Made by a program: the position numbers and the translations under genes
The notes under the pieces: model-generated
The model's database searches: none
What the model was told of the DNA's origin: nothing
Seen by the model: the letters and a program-made list of their open reading frames with translations, nothing else
Source of the DNA: Bacilli bacterium
GTDB taxonomy: Bacteria; Bacillota_I; Bacilli_A; RF39; UBA660
Assembly (NCBI GenBank): GCA_016302935.1
Contig: JAEDMO010000012.1
Location: forward strand, 1 to 22,434
DNA length: 22,434 bases
Direction: 5' to 3'
In this document: positions 5,144 to 13,119 of the stretch, one piece after another
Numbering within the stretch: position 1 is the first letter of the stretch
Layout of the letters: the number at the start of each line of letters is the position of its first letter

Positions 5144-5724
5144 ATTTCTATATTCATATCTTTTTTTTCGTTTATTATAATATCTTTATTATTGGTTAAA
5201 TTTAAAATTATATCTTCGTTTATGGTGGTAAAAGTATAAGTTACTTTATCTTTATATTTTTTATTTATTATTTTTTCATTTTTTAGAATATAATCAATTT
5301 CTTTTGAAATGTTATATGGGAAGGTTATAGTCATTTTAGTACCTTTTACAATATCGGCAATGTTATCTTCTTTTAAAGCTAGGGTGAGGCTTTTGGTGTA
5401 TGCTCTAATTAGACCGCTGGCTCCTAATTTTATTCCACCGAAATATCGTGTAACTATACATAAAATATAATTAAGATTATTTTTAGTAAGAACTTCTTTA
5501 ATGGGTGTTCCGGCGGTTCCACTAGGTTCGTTATCGTCAGATGCTTTTATATCTTTATCTATTATGTATCCGTAACAGTAATGGGTAGCATCTTTATATT
5601 TTTTTTTAGTTAGTTCTAGGTATTTTAAAACTTCATCATAGGAGTATACCTTATATAAATTGCAAATAAATTTAGAATTATTTATTGTTAATATGTTTTC
5701 TGCATTGTTTTTAATTGTTTTCAT
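5140..5724 (-). CDS. YigZ/YvyE (IMPACT) family protein
   Basis: 194 residues, near the usual ~200-210 for this family. The family hallmark is present: SDDNEPSGTAGTPIKEVL (62-79) and VTRYFGGIKLGASGLIRAY (91-109). The N-terminal domain (about 1-115) has the ribosomal-S5-like fold shared with eukaryotic IMPACT. The C-terminal part resembles elongation factor G domain V. The exact cell role of the bacterial proteins is unsettled, with a translation link likely. ATG 5724 is preceded by GGTGG. It is transcribed alone and overlaps the upstream convergent gene tail-to-tail by four bases. Family assignment is firm; function is not. Confidence 0.92.
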   Translation of the reverse strand: MKTIKNNAENILTINNSKFICNLYKVYSYDEVLKYLELTKKKYKDATHYCYGYIIDKDIKASDDNEPSGTAGTPIKEVLTKNNLNYILCIVTRYFGGIKLGASGLIRAYTKSLTLALKEDNIADIVKGTKMTITFPYNISKEIDYILKNEKIINKKYKDKVTYTFTTINEDIILNLTNNKDIIINEKKDMNIEI

Positions 5725-5757
5725 TAAACCACCAATTAAATTATATCATAAATTTAA

Positions 5758-5786
5758 TTTACTAAATTAAAGAAATGTTATATAAT
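5758..5786 (+). promoter_or_regulatory. Promoter of the 5806-8348 operon
   Basis: TTTACT (5758-5763), 17-base spacer, TATAAT (5781-5786). It lies 20 bases before the ATG with AGGTGAT between. Confidence 0.75.
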
Positions 5787-5805
5787 TTTAAGTAGGTGAT
5801 TAACT

Positions 5806-6588
5806 ATGGGATATAAGTATAGTGATAATACATTAATTCATTCTATTGGTTTTAATTTTGCTAGATTAGAAAGTATATTAAAATATGGAATATTATCTAG
5901 TAAAAAGGCAAAAGAAAAAAATATTAGTTTTGCAAGAAATCATAGTGGTTATAATTTAGATGATACTATTTCTGCGGTTAGATACATTTATATTAATCCA
6001 ACGGATTATACTTCTTCTTATTGTAAATATACTACTTCTGGTATTGGTTTTATTTTAGAGGATGTTCCTTATATTTATGATGTATCTACTAGAGTTATTA
6101 ATCATAGTGACGAGGTGTTAGTAGAAGATAATGTCGATGTAAGTAAAATTAAGGCGATGTTGGTACCTATAGAATATCGTAATACTTCATTAAAAGATTT
6201 GAATTATCTACCTCTTGATTCAACTAGTTATGTTAATGTTAAAAAAAATTGTGATATTTTAATAGATTATTTGAAAGATTATAATTATGAAGTAGATATT
6301 GATGAATATAAAAGTTATTTGGTAGAATTATATCTTACTAATGAAGCTATTTCTAAGATTGAAGATAAAAGTGGAGAAGATTATTGTGAACTTGAAAATA
6401 ATTTTAGGGAATTAGTTTTTGAATTAAATGAGTTTTTTAAAACTGAAATATTTATTTGTTTTGCTAAATTTTTTAATAATAATAATGTAACTTTAATGGA
6501 TTTAGTGAATTATATAAATGATAAATATTATCATTTGCCAATTTACGATATTCCTTTCTATGTGCGAAAAAGGAAAATAGAAAAATGA
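5806..6588 (+). CDS. Uncharacterised protein coupled to uvrC
   Basis: 260 residues, soluble. ATG 5806 follows GTAGGTGAT. The first 60 residues (LIHSIGFNFARLESILKYGILSS..., then SGYNLDDTISAVRYIYINP) have the pattern H...NL..IL.yGIlS seen at the start of DarT-like and other ADP-ribosyltransferase-fold proteins. I infer such a fold with low certainty and did not identify a catalytic glutamate. The rest is helical and acidic. Its TGA stop overlaps the uvrC ATG (ATGA), so it is translated together with the repair nuclease from a shared promoter. Whether the link is functional is open. This TGA also shows that TGA is a stop codon here. Confidence 0.75.
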   Translation: MGYKYSDNTLIHSIGFNFARLESILKYGILSSKKAKEKNISFARNHSGYNLDDTISAVRYIYINPTDYTSSYCKYTTSGIGFILEDVPYIYDVSTRVINHSDEVLVEDNVDVSKIKAMLVPIEYRNTSLKDLNYLPLDSTSYVNVKKNCDILIDYLKDYNYEVDIDEYKSYLVELYLTNEAISKIEDKSGEDYCELENNFRELVFELNEFFKTEIFICFAKFFNNNNVTLMDLVNYINDKYYHLPIYDIPFYVRKRKIEK

Positions 6589-8348
6589 TTAATGAGAAAC
6601 TTGCATTAGTGCCTTCTTGTCCTGGATGTTATTTAATGAAGAATAGTGAAGGGTATATTATATATGTTGGCAAATCTAAAAATTTAAAAAATCGTTTATC
6701 TTCTTATTTTAAATCATCTCATACTGGTAAGACAAAGATGTTAGTGAGTGAAATTGCTGATTTTGAATACATAATTACTAATACAGAAATAGAAAGTTTA
6801 TTGCTTGAGATAAATTTAATTAAAAAATATGATCCTAAATATAATATTTTATTAAGAGATGATAAAACATATCCGTATATTGAACTTACTAATGATATAG
6901 TTCCTGTATTAAAGGTAGTAAGGAATCCTAATGTTAAGAAAAATAAGAATTCGCATATATTTGGACCTTATCCTAATGTTAAAGCTGCTAGAGATGTGGT
7001 GGAGGTAATAAATCGTTTATATCCTTTGAGAAAATGTAGAACATATCAAAAAAAGGAATGTTTGTATTATCATATTGGTGAATGTTTAGGTTATTGTGTC
7101 CATCAAATAGACGATGGTACTTTAAAAAATATGAAAAATGAAATAATAGCGTTTTTTAATGGTAGGGATGAAATTTTAACCGATAAGATTAAAAGTAAAA
7201 TGAATATTTATAGTGAAAAACAAGAATATGAAAAGGCTTTGGAATATAAAAAGTTATTGGATAATATTAGTATTGTCTTAGAAAAACAAAAGGTTGAATT
7301 AAAGGATAATTTAAATAGGGATGTTATTGGGCATTATGCTTTGAATGGTTATATTTCTATTACTATACTGTTTATAAGGGGAGGAAAATTACTTGATAAA
7401 ACTAATCAAATATTTCCAATTGCCATAAGCGAAGAGGATTCTTTAAATAATTATATTTCAATGTTTTATGACCATCATAAAATTAAGCCTAATGAGGTAA
7501 TTGTTGAGGATATGGTAGATAATTTACTTTTAAAAAAATTATATGGTATAAATTTTATTACTCCTTTAAAAGGGCTTAAGAAAAATATTTTGTTGCTTGC
7601 TTGTGATAATGCTAAAAATGCTTATCAAGAGAAAATGGAATTAATAAAGAGAAATGATGATCAAAGATTGAATGCAATTTGTGAATTAAAAGAAAAGCTA
7701 AATGTAAATTCGGTTTCTAGAATAGAAATATTTGATAATTCAAATCTTTTTGGAACATATAATGTTTCAGGTATGGTGGTATTTAAAGATGGATTACCAT
7801 TAAAAAATGAATATCGTAAATTTAAAATTACTAATGATGTTAATGATGATTATGGAACGATGAAGGAAGTTATTTATAGACGTTATTTTAGATTGTTAAA
7901 GGAAAAGAAACAGATGCCTGATTTGATAATTGTAGATGGTGGGATAGGTCAGATTAATGTGGCAATGGAAGTGATAAGAGATTTAAATTTAGATATTTTA
8001 GTTTGTGGTTTAAAAAAGGATGATAAGCATAATACTAGTCTTTTAATCGATGGAAGAACTAAAGAGATAGTTGATATAGATAGAAAAAGTCCTTTATTTT
8101 TACTTCTTACTAGAATGCAGGATGAAGTTCATAATTTTACTATTAATTATCATCAAAAATTAAGAAGTAAAGGGGCTCTTAGTAGTGTTTTGGATAATGT
8201 TTTAGGAATAGGGCCTTTAAGAAAAGAAAAGCTTTTAAAGAAATATAGAACTATATCTAAAATGAAAATGGCTGACATAGATGAATTAAAAACAATTCTT
8301 CCGGATAAGGTGGCTGAGAATTTCTATAATTTTTTAAAAGAAATTTAA
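6585..8348 (+). CDS. uvrC: Excinuclease ABC subunit C
   Basis: Makes both incisions around DNA lesions bound by UvrB in nucleotide excision repair. 587 residues, a normal length. Domains in order: GIY-YIG nuclease (about 12-90; GCY 14-16, YVG 27-29, R37), four cysteines C151, C159, C167 and C171 at spacing like that of the iron-sulfur ligands in other UvrC proteins, UVR helical pair for UvrB (about 200-235; EKQEYEKALEYKKLL), RNase H-like 5' nuclease (IEIFDNSNLFGTYNVSGMVVF, then LIIVDGGIGQINVA), and C-terminal helix-hairpin-helix pair (VLGIGPLRKEKLLKKY). It starts inside the previous gene by a four-base overlap, with AAGGAAAA upstream. UvrA and UvrB are not in the window. Confidence 0.97.
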   Translation: MINEKLALVPSCPGCYLMKNSEGYIIYVGKSKNLKNRLSSYFKSSHTGKTKMLVSEIADFEYIITNTEIESLLLEINLIKKYDPKYNILLRDDKTYPYIELTNDIVPVLKVVRNPNVKKNKNSHIFGPYPNVKAARDVVEVINRLYPLRKCRTYQKKECLYYHIGECLGYCVHQIDDGTLKNMKNEIIAFFNGRDEILTDKIKSKMNIYSEKQEYEKALEYKKLLDNISIVLEKQKVELKDNLNRDVIGHYALNGYISITILFIRGGKLLDKTNQIFPIAISEEDSLNNYISMFYDHHKIKPNEVIVEDMVDNLLLKKLYGINFITPLKGLKKNILLLACDNAKNAYQEKMELIKRNDDQRLNAICELKEKLNVNSVSRIEIFDNSNLFGTYNVSGMVVFKDGLPLKNEYRKFKITNDVNDDYGTMKEVIYRRYFRLLKEKKQMPDLIIVDGGIGQINVAMEVIRDLNLDILVCGLKKDDKHNTSLLIDGRTKEIVDIDRKSPLFLLLTRMQDEVHNFTINYHQKLRSKGALSSVLDNVLGIGPLRKEKLLKKYRTISKMKMADIDELKTILPDKVAENFYNFLKEI

Positions 8349-8366
8349 TTTAACATAAACTTTTTG

Positions 8367-8392
8367 CCTAGTTATGCATATAATTAACTAGG
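8367..8392 (+). promoter_or_regulatory. Inverted repeat spanning promoter and ribosome site of ylbD
   Basis: CCTAGTTA (8367-8374) and TAACTAGG (8385-8392) are perfectly complementary. The repeat encloses a TATAAT (8379-8384), and its right arm includes the AGG of AGGTGATG, the ylbD ribosome site. It is not followed by a T run, so not a terminator. Either an operator, or an RNA hairpin hiding the ribosome site in read-through from uvrC. Confidence 0.5.
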
Positions 8393-8399
8393 TGATGTT

Positions 8400-8774
8400 A
8401 TGGATAATAAAATAGAAAATTTTAAATCTTTTGTAAAAGAACATCCAAGTTTAATAAAGTATGTTAAGAATAAGGAGATGTCTTGGCAATCTTTTTATGA
8501 AATATATGATTTGTATGGTGATAAAGATACTGTTTGGAAAGAATATTTAAATAAAGAGAAAGAGGAAGAAAAGCCTAGAGAAAGTACTTCTGGAGGTAGA
8601 ACTTTTAATGATTTTTTGAATATGGCTAAGAATTTGGATACTGATAAAATTCAAAATGGTATATCTTCTTTGCAAAAGGCAATATCTTTATTTGGCGATT
8701 TGATTGTGAAGAAGGATGATTCTATTCCTAATACTTATACACCTAGGCCGTTATATAAAACTTTTGAAGATTAA
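8400..8774 (+). CDS. ylbD: YlbD-family protein
   Basis: 124 residues. The N-terminal part (FKSFVKEHPSLIKYVKNKEMSWQSFYEIYDLYGDKDTVWKEY) matches the YlbD family, described in Bacillus as a putative spore coat protein. The middle (about 55-70) is charged and flexible and the last third is helical. It has no signal or membrane segment. It heads the tight run ylbD-ylbE-ylbF-rsmD, the order seen in Bacillus subtilis, which supports the call. Presence of this family does not by itself show that the organism sporulates. Its stop overlaps the ylbE ATG by one base. Confidence 0.8.
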   Translation: MDNKIENFKSFVKEHPSLIKYVKNKEMSWQSFYEIYDLYGDKDTVWKEYLNKEKEEEKPRESTSGGRTFNDFLNMAKNLDTDKIQNGISSLQKAISLFGDLIVKKDDSIPNTYTPRPLYKTFED

Positions 8775-8995
8775 TGAGTTTAGAATTACAGTATAAAATT
8801 AAATCTAATCCTATGTATCACGAATTTATTCGCCAAAATAGTATTTGGTATAAATATTTGAATCGTAATCCTAATAATTTTAAATACTTTGTAGATGCGG
8901 TAAAAGAAAGATATGAATTAAAGCCAAGTGCTCGTTTTAATAAAATGTTAAATAATATTAATATGTTACAAACCTTCCTAGATATGTTAAAATAG
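8774..8995 (+). CDS. ylbE: YlbE-like protein
   Basis: 73 residues matching the small YlbE family: a start NPMYHEFIRQNSIWYKYLNRNP (about 12-33), with the conserved IR..P.WYR.L.R.P pattern, then a C-terminal helix ending LQTFLDMLK. Function unknown in the family. It begins on the last base of ylbD and is followed 17 bases later by ylbF, whose GGGAGG ribosome site sits in that gap. Short and basic, probably soluble. Confidence 0.8.
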   Translation: MSLELQYKIKSNPMYHEFIRQNSIWYKYLNRNPNNFKYFVDAVKERYELKPSARFNKMLNNINMLQTFLDMLK

Positions 8996-9012
8996 ACTTG
9001 GGAGGTTTATTT

Positions 9013-9306
9013 ATGAACGAAATAATTTTGAAAACCTATGAGCTTATAGATGAATTAGATAAGTCTAGTGTTGTTAAAGAATTAAAACTAAGTAAAGAGA
9101 TGCTAATTACAGATAAGCATATTTTAGATATGATTTTGGATTATCGTAATACCAATGATCCTAAAATAAAGGAAGAATTATATAAAAATGAGTATTATAA
9201 AACATATATGAAAAATTATAATGAATTATTTTTTATTGTAATGAAGATTAATAGTTATTATAAAAGTGTTACTGATAAAAGGACGTGTCATAATGAGAAT
9301 AATTAG
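9013..9306 (+). CDS. ylbF: YlbF/YmcA-family protein
   Basis: 97 residues. ATG 9013 is used because GGGAGG lies upstream. The TTG at 8998 in the same frame precedes that site. The helical sequence (KTYELIDELDKSSVVKELKLSKEMLITDKHILDMILDYRN) fits the YlbF/YmcA family. In B. subtilis YlbF, with YmcA and YaaT, helps RNase Y mature mRNAs and supports biofilm, competence and sporulation. That role is known for the family, not shown here. Its tail (CHNENN) overlaps the rsmD start by 14 bases. The usual next gene, ylbG, is absent. Confidence 0.8.
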   Translation: MNEIILKTYELIDELDKSSVVKELKLSKEMLITDKHILDMILDYRNTNDPKIKEELYKNEYYKTYMKNYNELFFIVMKINSYYKSVTDKRTCHNENN

Positions 9307-9844
9307 TGGTTTTTTAAAAGGACGTAGTGTGGGTGGATATGATGTTAAAGGAACTAGACCAACTATGGATAGAGTAAAAGAATCGGTATTTGCTAGTATT
9401 CAAAGTAAAATACCAAAAAGTATTGTTTTAGATCTGTTTTCTGGTTCTGGTTCTTTAGGAATAGAAGCTATTTCTAATGGGGCAGATTGTTGTTATTTTG
9501 TTGATGATAATCCTAAAATAGTAAATATTTTAAAAGAAAATATTAGAAATTTTAATATTGAAGATAAATGTCATATTATAAATAAAGATTATTGTAAAGC
9601 TATTAGATTATTGAAAGATAAAAATATTAAGTTTAATGTAATATTTATAGATCCACCTTATAAGGATAAAATAATTGAAAAAGTATTGATGCTTTTAATT
9701 GAAAATGAGTTGATTTCTAAAAATGCGGTAGTAGTATGTGAATATCGATTCGATGAGCTTGCTAGTTTCTATGATGAGTTAAAACTCGTTAAAACAAAAA
9801 AATATAGCGATACTTTTGTAAGTATTTACGAAAGAAGTAATTAA
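9293..9844 (+). CDS. rsmD: 16S rRNA (guanine-N2)-methyltransferase RsmD
   Basis: Methylates G966 (E. coli numbering) of 16S rRNA with S-adenosylmethionine. 183 residues, a normal length. Start MRIISGFLKGR and GTRPTMDRVKESVF (20-33) are typical. The SAM-binding motif is VLDLFSGSGSLGIEA (45-59), with an acidic VDD at 70-72, and the catalytic motif is DPPY (120-123). ATG 9293 follows AAAAGGACG. The TTG at 9266 in frame lies deep inside ylbF. In B. subtilis this gene is ylbH, next to ylbG and before coaD. Here coaD is missing and a pilin gene with its own promoter follows. Confidence 0.93.
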   Translation: MRIISGFLKGRSVGGYDVKGTRPTMDRVKESVFASIQSKIPKSIVLDLFSGSGSLGIEAISNGADCCYFVDDNPKIVNILKENIRNFNIEDKCHIINKDYCKAIRLLKDKNIKFNVIFIDPPYKDKIIEKVLMLLIENELISKNAVVVCEYRFDELASFYDELKLVKTKKYSDTFVSIYERSN

Positions 9845-9868
9845 TTTTGTAAAAATTTAGGTAAAATG

Positions 9869-9898
9869 TTGACTAGTAGAAAGTAATTGTGCTATAAT
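9869..9898 (+). promoter_or_regulatory. Promoter of the pilin-like gene
   Basis: TTGACT (9869-9874), 18-base spacer, TATAAT (9893-9898) with TGC before it (extended -10). Strong. Confidence 0.8.
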
Positions 9899-9921
9899 TT
9901 TGGTAGAAAATAGGAGGAAAT

Positions 9922-10443
9922 ATGATGAAGAAATTAAATAGAAAAGGTTTTACTTTAGTTGAATTATTAGCTATTATTGTAATACTTGCAGTTATTTTAG
10001 TAGTGGCAATTCCACCAATATTGGATGCAATGGATAATTCTAAGAAAAAATCACTAGAAAATAGTGCGAAGTCAGTAGCAAGTGGTTGGTCAAATAATAT
10101 TGCGGCAGCTTTGCTTGATTCAAGTACTTTATCTGATAATCAAAAGGCAGTTTATCTTAATTGGGCTGGAACGACTGATTCTAATGGGTATAAGTGTCTA
10201 ACAGAAACTGATGCTGCGGTTTTAGGTATGGATACTAAACAATATGTATTTAGTTCTGATGGTACTGATACAAGTCTAAATCCTGCTGCACCTAAATGTT
10301 CGATGGCAAAAGTTGAAGGTACTGCTGTAACGGTGGTATTGGTAGTTAAGTCAGGTCATCAAATGTATTTTGCTGATGCTGCAAAAACTGTTGGTACTGA
10401 GAAATATATGTGGGCATCAAGTGATGGTACTAAGAGTTGGTAA
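9922..10443 (+). CDS. Type IV pilin-like (prepilin) protein
   Basis: 173 residues with a class III prepilin signal: a short basic leader MMKKLNRKG, cleavage expected after G9, mature F10, and glutamate at mature position 5 (FTLVE). A hydrophobic helix follows (about 11-34), ending AIPPILDAM. The globular part is Ala/Ser/Thr/Asp-rich with two cysteines, C92 and C126, likely a disulfide, so it acts outside the cell. GGAGG precedes two ATG codons at 9922 and 9925; the second has better spacing. It has its own strong promoter and terminator and no assembly ATPase, platform protein or prepilin peptidase nearby. It could be a ComGC-like competence pseudopilin or a major pilin. Cleavage by a PilD/ComC-type peptidase is inferred. 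Confidence 0.85.
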   Translation: MMKKLNRKGFTLVELLAIIVILAVILVVAIPPILDAMDNSKKKSLENSAKSVASGWSNNIAAALLDSSTLSDNQKAVYLNWAGTTDSNGYKCLTETDAAVLGMDTKQYVFSSDGTDTSLNPAAPKCSMAKVEGTAVTVVLVVKSGHQMYFADAAKTVGTEKYMWASSDGTKSW

Positions 10444-10455
10444 AATATTAAAACT

Positions 10456-10478
10456 AAGAAGCAAATTGCTTCTTTTTT
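10456..10478 (+). terminator. Terminator of the pilin-like gene
   Basis: AAGAAGCAA (10456-10464) against TTGCTTCTT (10466-10474), effectively a 6-8 bp stem, then T run. Confidence 0.8.
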
Positions 10479-10499
10479 CTTTATTAAAAAAATAAATAA

Positions 10500-10508
10500 T
10501 GTTATAAT
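10500..10508 (+). promoter_or_regulatory. Extended -10 promoter of polA
   Basis: TGTTATAAT with TATAAT at 10503-10508. No clear -35. RNA start near 10515. Confidence 0.55.
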
Positions 10509-10529
10509 TAAATAAAGAGTGTGATGAAT

Positions 10530-13112
10530 ATGAAAAAAGTAATATTGGTAGATGGTAATAATTTATTATATAGGAGTTATTATGCTACTGCTTATAATGG
10601 TAATATGATGATGAATTCTAAGAATTTTCCTACTAATGCTTTATATGGTTTTGTTAATATGATGAATAAGATTATCGATGAGGAGAAACCTACTTATATA
10701 ATGGTTGCTTTTGATAAGGGAAAGACATTTAGACATGATAAATATGAAACTTATAAAGCAGGGAGAAGTGAGACTCCAGATGAACTTAAGAGGCAATTTC
10801 CTAAGGCTAAGGAAATATTAGATGCTCTTGGTATCAAGTATTATGAAATAGATAATTATGAGGCTGATGATATTATTGGAACATTTGCTAGTAAAATTTC
10901 TGATAATGACGAATATGTTGCTACTATTATTAGTAGTGATAAGGATTTGTTGCAATTAATAACTGATGATGTTGAGGTAAAATTATTAAAGACTAAAGAT
11001 TATATTAGAATGAATAAACAAGTGTTCATAGATACCTATGGTATTGAACCTATAAAAATGATCGATTTAAAGGCACTTATGGGGGATAGTTCCGATAATA
11101 TTCCTGGGGTTAAGGGAATAGGTGAAAAGACTGCTTTAAAATTGCTTACGGAATATAAATCTTTAGAAAATATATATGATAATATCGATAGTATTAAAGG
11201 TAGTGTTAAGGATAAATTAATAGCTTATAAAGATGATGCTTATATGAGTAAGGATTTAGCTACAATTTATAAAGAAGTTCCTTTGGATATTAATTTTGAT
11301 GATATTAAATATACTAATGGTGATTTAGATAAAATTAATTTAATATATAATGAATTAGAATTTTATTCTTTACTTAAAAAGAATAATGAGGCAAGTAAGA
11401 AGATAGAGAAAAGGGAAGAGATAGTTAAAATATTTGAAGATTTGGATAGTATTACTATTACTAAACCGATAGCTGTTTATTTGGATTTAGATGATGAGAA
11501 TTATCATCACGCTAAAATTAAGGGAATGGCTATATATAATAGTGAAATATCTGGTTATATTCCTTATGATTTGTTATTGAAAAAACCATCTTTTTTGACA
11601 AAAATAGAAAAATATACTTATGATTTGAAAAAGTTAATTGTAAGTTTAAAAAAAGAGGATATTAATTTTGAAAAATGTGATTTTGATTTAATGATAGCAG
11701 CTTATTTATTAAATTATAATGTTAAAGATGATATTTCGTATTTAGCAAATTCTTTGGATTATGAAATACCGTTTTTTGATAAAAAGGAAATGGCTACTAT
11801 ATCTTCTTTGGAAAGTGCTAAGAGAAGTATTGATAAGGCAAAGTTTATTTATGAGGTAAGAGATAATTTTTTGAATAAGATAAAGGATGAGAAAATAGAA
11901 TATTTATATAATGAAATAGAAATTCCTTTGAGTAGGACGCTTGCTAATATGGAATATACAGGTATTAGGGTGGATAAGGATATCTTAAAAGAGATGCGCA
12001 GGGAAATAAAAACAAAGTTAGAACTTTTAAGCAATAGTATTTATAATCATGCTGGTGAAGTTTTTAATATATCTTCTCCTAGACAATTGGGTGAAATATT
12101 ATTTGAAAAATTAAAATTACCATATGGTAAGAAGAATAAAACCGGTTATACTACGGATGCTAATGTTTTGAATAAGTTAAAAAATTATCATCCTATTGTT
12201 AATGAGATATTGGAATATCGTATGCTTACTAAGCTTTTGTCTACTTATATTGAAGGAATATTAAATGCGGTTTTAAATGATGGAAAAATTCATACTATTT
12301 ATACGCAGACGTTAACTAGGACAGGAAGACTATCTTCGATAGAACCTAATTTACAAAATATTCCTATTCGTTATGAATATGGAAGATTAATCCGTAAATG
12401 TTTTATTCCAGAGAAAGACTTTTTAATTATGTCTTGTGATTATTCACAAATAGAACTTAGGATATTTGCTCATATGGCTGGTATTGATGAGTTGATTAAA
12501 GCTTTTAATGATGATATGGATATTCATACTAAGACCGCTATGGATATATTTAAGGTAAGTGCGGATGATGTTACTAAAGATATGCGAAGAAAAGCTAAAG
12601 CAGTAAATTTTGGTATTTTATATGGAATAAGTGGTTTTGGATTAGCAGAGGATTTGGGAATTAGTCCTAAAGAAGGGAAAGATTTTATAGAGGAATATTT
12701 GAAGACTTATCCTGGGGTTTCCCATTATATGAAAATGTGTATAAAAAATGCGCATGAATGTGGCTATGTTAAGACGATTATGAATAGAAAAAGAGTTATT
12801 CCTGAACTTAATAATAAGAATAGACTTATTGTAAATATGGGTGAGAGAATGGCTTTGAACACGCCAATTCAAGGTAGTAGTGCGGATATTTTAAAAAAGG
12901 CGATGAATGAAATAGATGCCTATTTTAGTAAACATAATTTAAGAAGTAAGATGATTCTTCAAATTCACGATGAATTAGTTTTTAATGTTCATAAGGATGA
13001 ACTTATGGAAGTTAAAAATATTGTAAAAGATATTATGGAAAATACATATAAATTAAGTGTACCACTCAAAGTAGATATTGAGGTTGGATATAATTTGTAT
13101 GAGGCAAAGTAG
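10530..13112 (+). CDS. polA: DNA polymerase I
   Basis: Fills repair gaps and removes RNA primers. 860 residues from ATG 10530, chosen because the family begins M.k.iLVDGNNLLYRSYYA. GTG 10521 and ATG 10524 are also in frame. The 5' nuclease domain (about 1-290) has NYEADDIIGT, SSDKDLLQL and GDSSDNIPGVKGIGEKTA. The middle domain (about 300-470) looks like a degenerate 3'-5' exonuclease (LDLDDEN in place of DxE), as in many Gram-positive Pol I, so proofreading is probably lost. The polymerase domain has motif A DYSQIELRI (D637), motif B RRKAKAVNFGILYG (from R686), and motif C QIHDELVF (D814). It is followed closely by a CDF transporter and mutM, so repair genes are clustered. Confidence 0.97.
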   Translation: MKKVILVDGNNLLYRSYYATAYNGNMMMNSKNFPTNALYGFVNMMNKIIDEEKPTYIMVAFDKGKTFRHDKYETYKAGRSETPDELKRQFPKAKEILDALGIKYYEIDNYEADDIIGTFASKISDNDEYVATIISSDKDLLQLITDDVEVKLLKTKDYIRMNKQVFIDTYGIEPIKMIDLKALMGDSSDNIPGVKGIGEKTALKLLTEYKSLENIYDNIDSIKGSVKDKLIAYKDDAYMSKDLATIYKEVPLDINFDDIKYTNGDLDKINLIYNELEFYSLLKKNNEASKKIEKREEIVKIFEDLDSITITKPIAVYLDLDDENYHHAKIKGMAIYNSEISGYIPYDLLLKKPSFLTKIEKYTYDLKKLIVSLKKEDINFEKCDFDLMIAAYLLNYNVKDDISYLANSLDYEIPFFDKKEMATISSLESAKRSIDKAKFIYEVRDNFLNKIKDEKIEYLYNEIEIPLSRTLANMEYTGIRVDKDILKEMRREIKTKLELLSNSIYNHAGEVFNISSPRQLGEILFEKLKLPYGKKNKTGYTTDANVLNKLKNYHPIVNEILEYRMLTKLLSTYIEGILNAVLNDGKIHTIYTQTLTRTGRLSSIEPNLQNIPIRYEYGRLIRKCFIPEKDFLIMSCDYSQIELRIFAHMAGIDELIKAFNDDMDIHTKTAMDIFKVSADDVTKDMRRKAKAVNFGILYGISGFGLAEDLGISPKEGKDFIEEYLKTYPGVSHYMKMCIKNAHECGYVKTIMNRKRVIPELNNKNRLIVNMGERMALNTPIQGSSADILKKAMNEIDAYFSKHNLRSKMILQIHDELVFNVHKDELMEVKNIVKDIMENTYKLSVPLKVDIEVGYNLYEAK

Positions 13113-13119
13113 GGATATA

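Noticed and set aside
6585..6588. Reassigned TGA code as in Mycoplasma
   Set aside because: TGA is used as the stop of the gene before uvrC, while UvrC, PolA and others use TGG for Trp with no internal TGA.
11849..12034. Minus-strand frames inside polA (also 12642-12872)
   Set aside because: Opposite a conserved polymerase with no translation signals.
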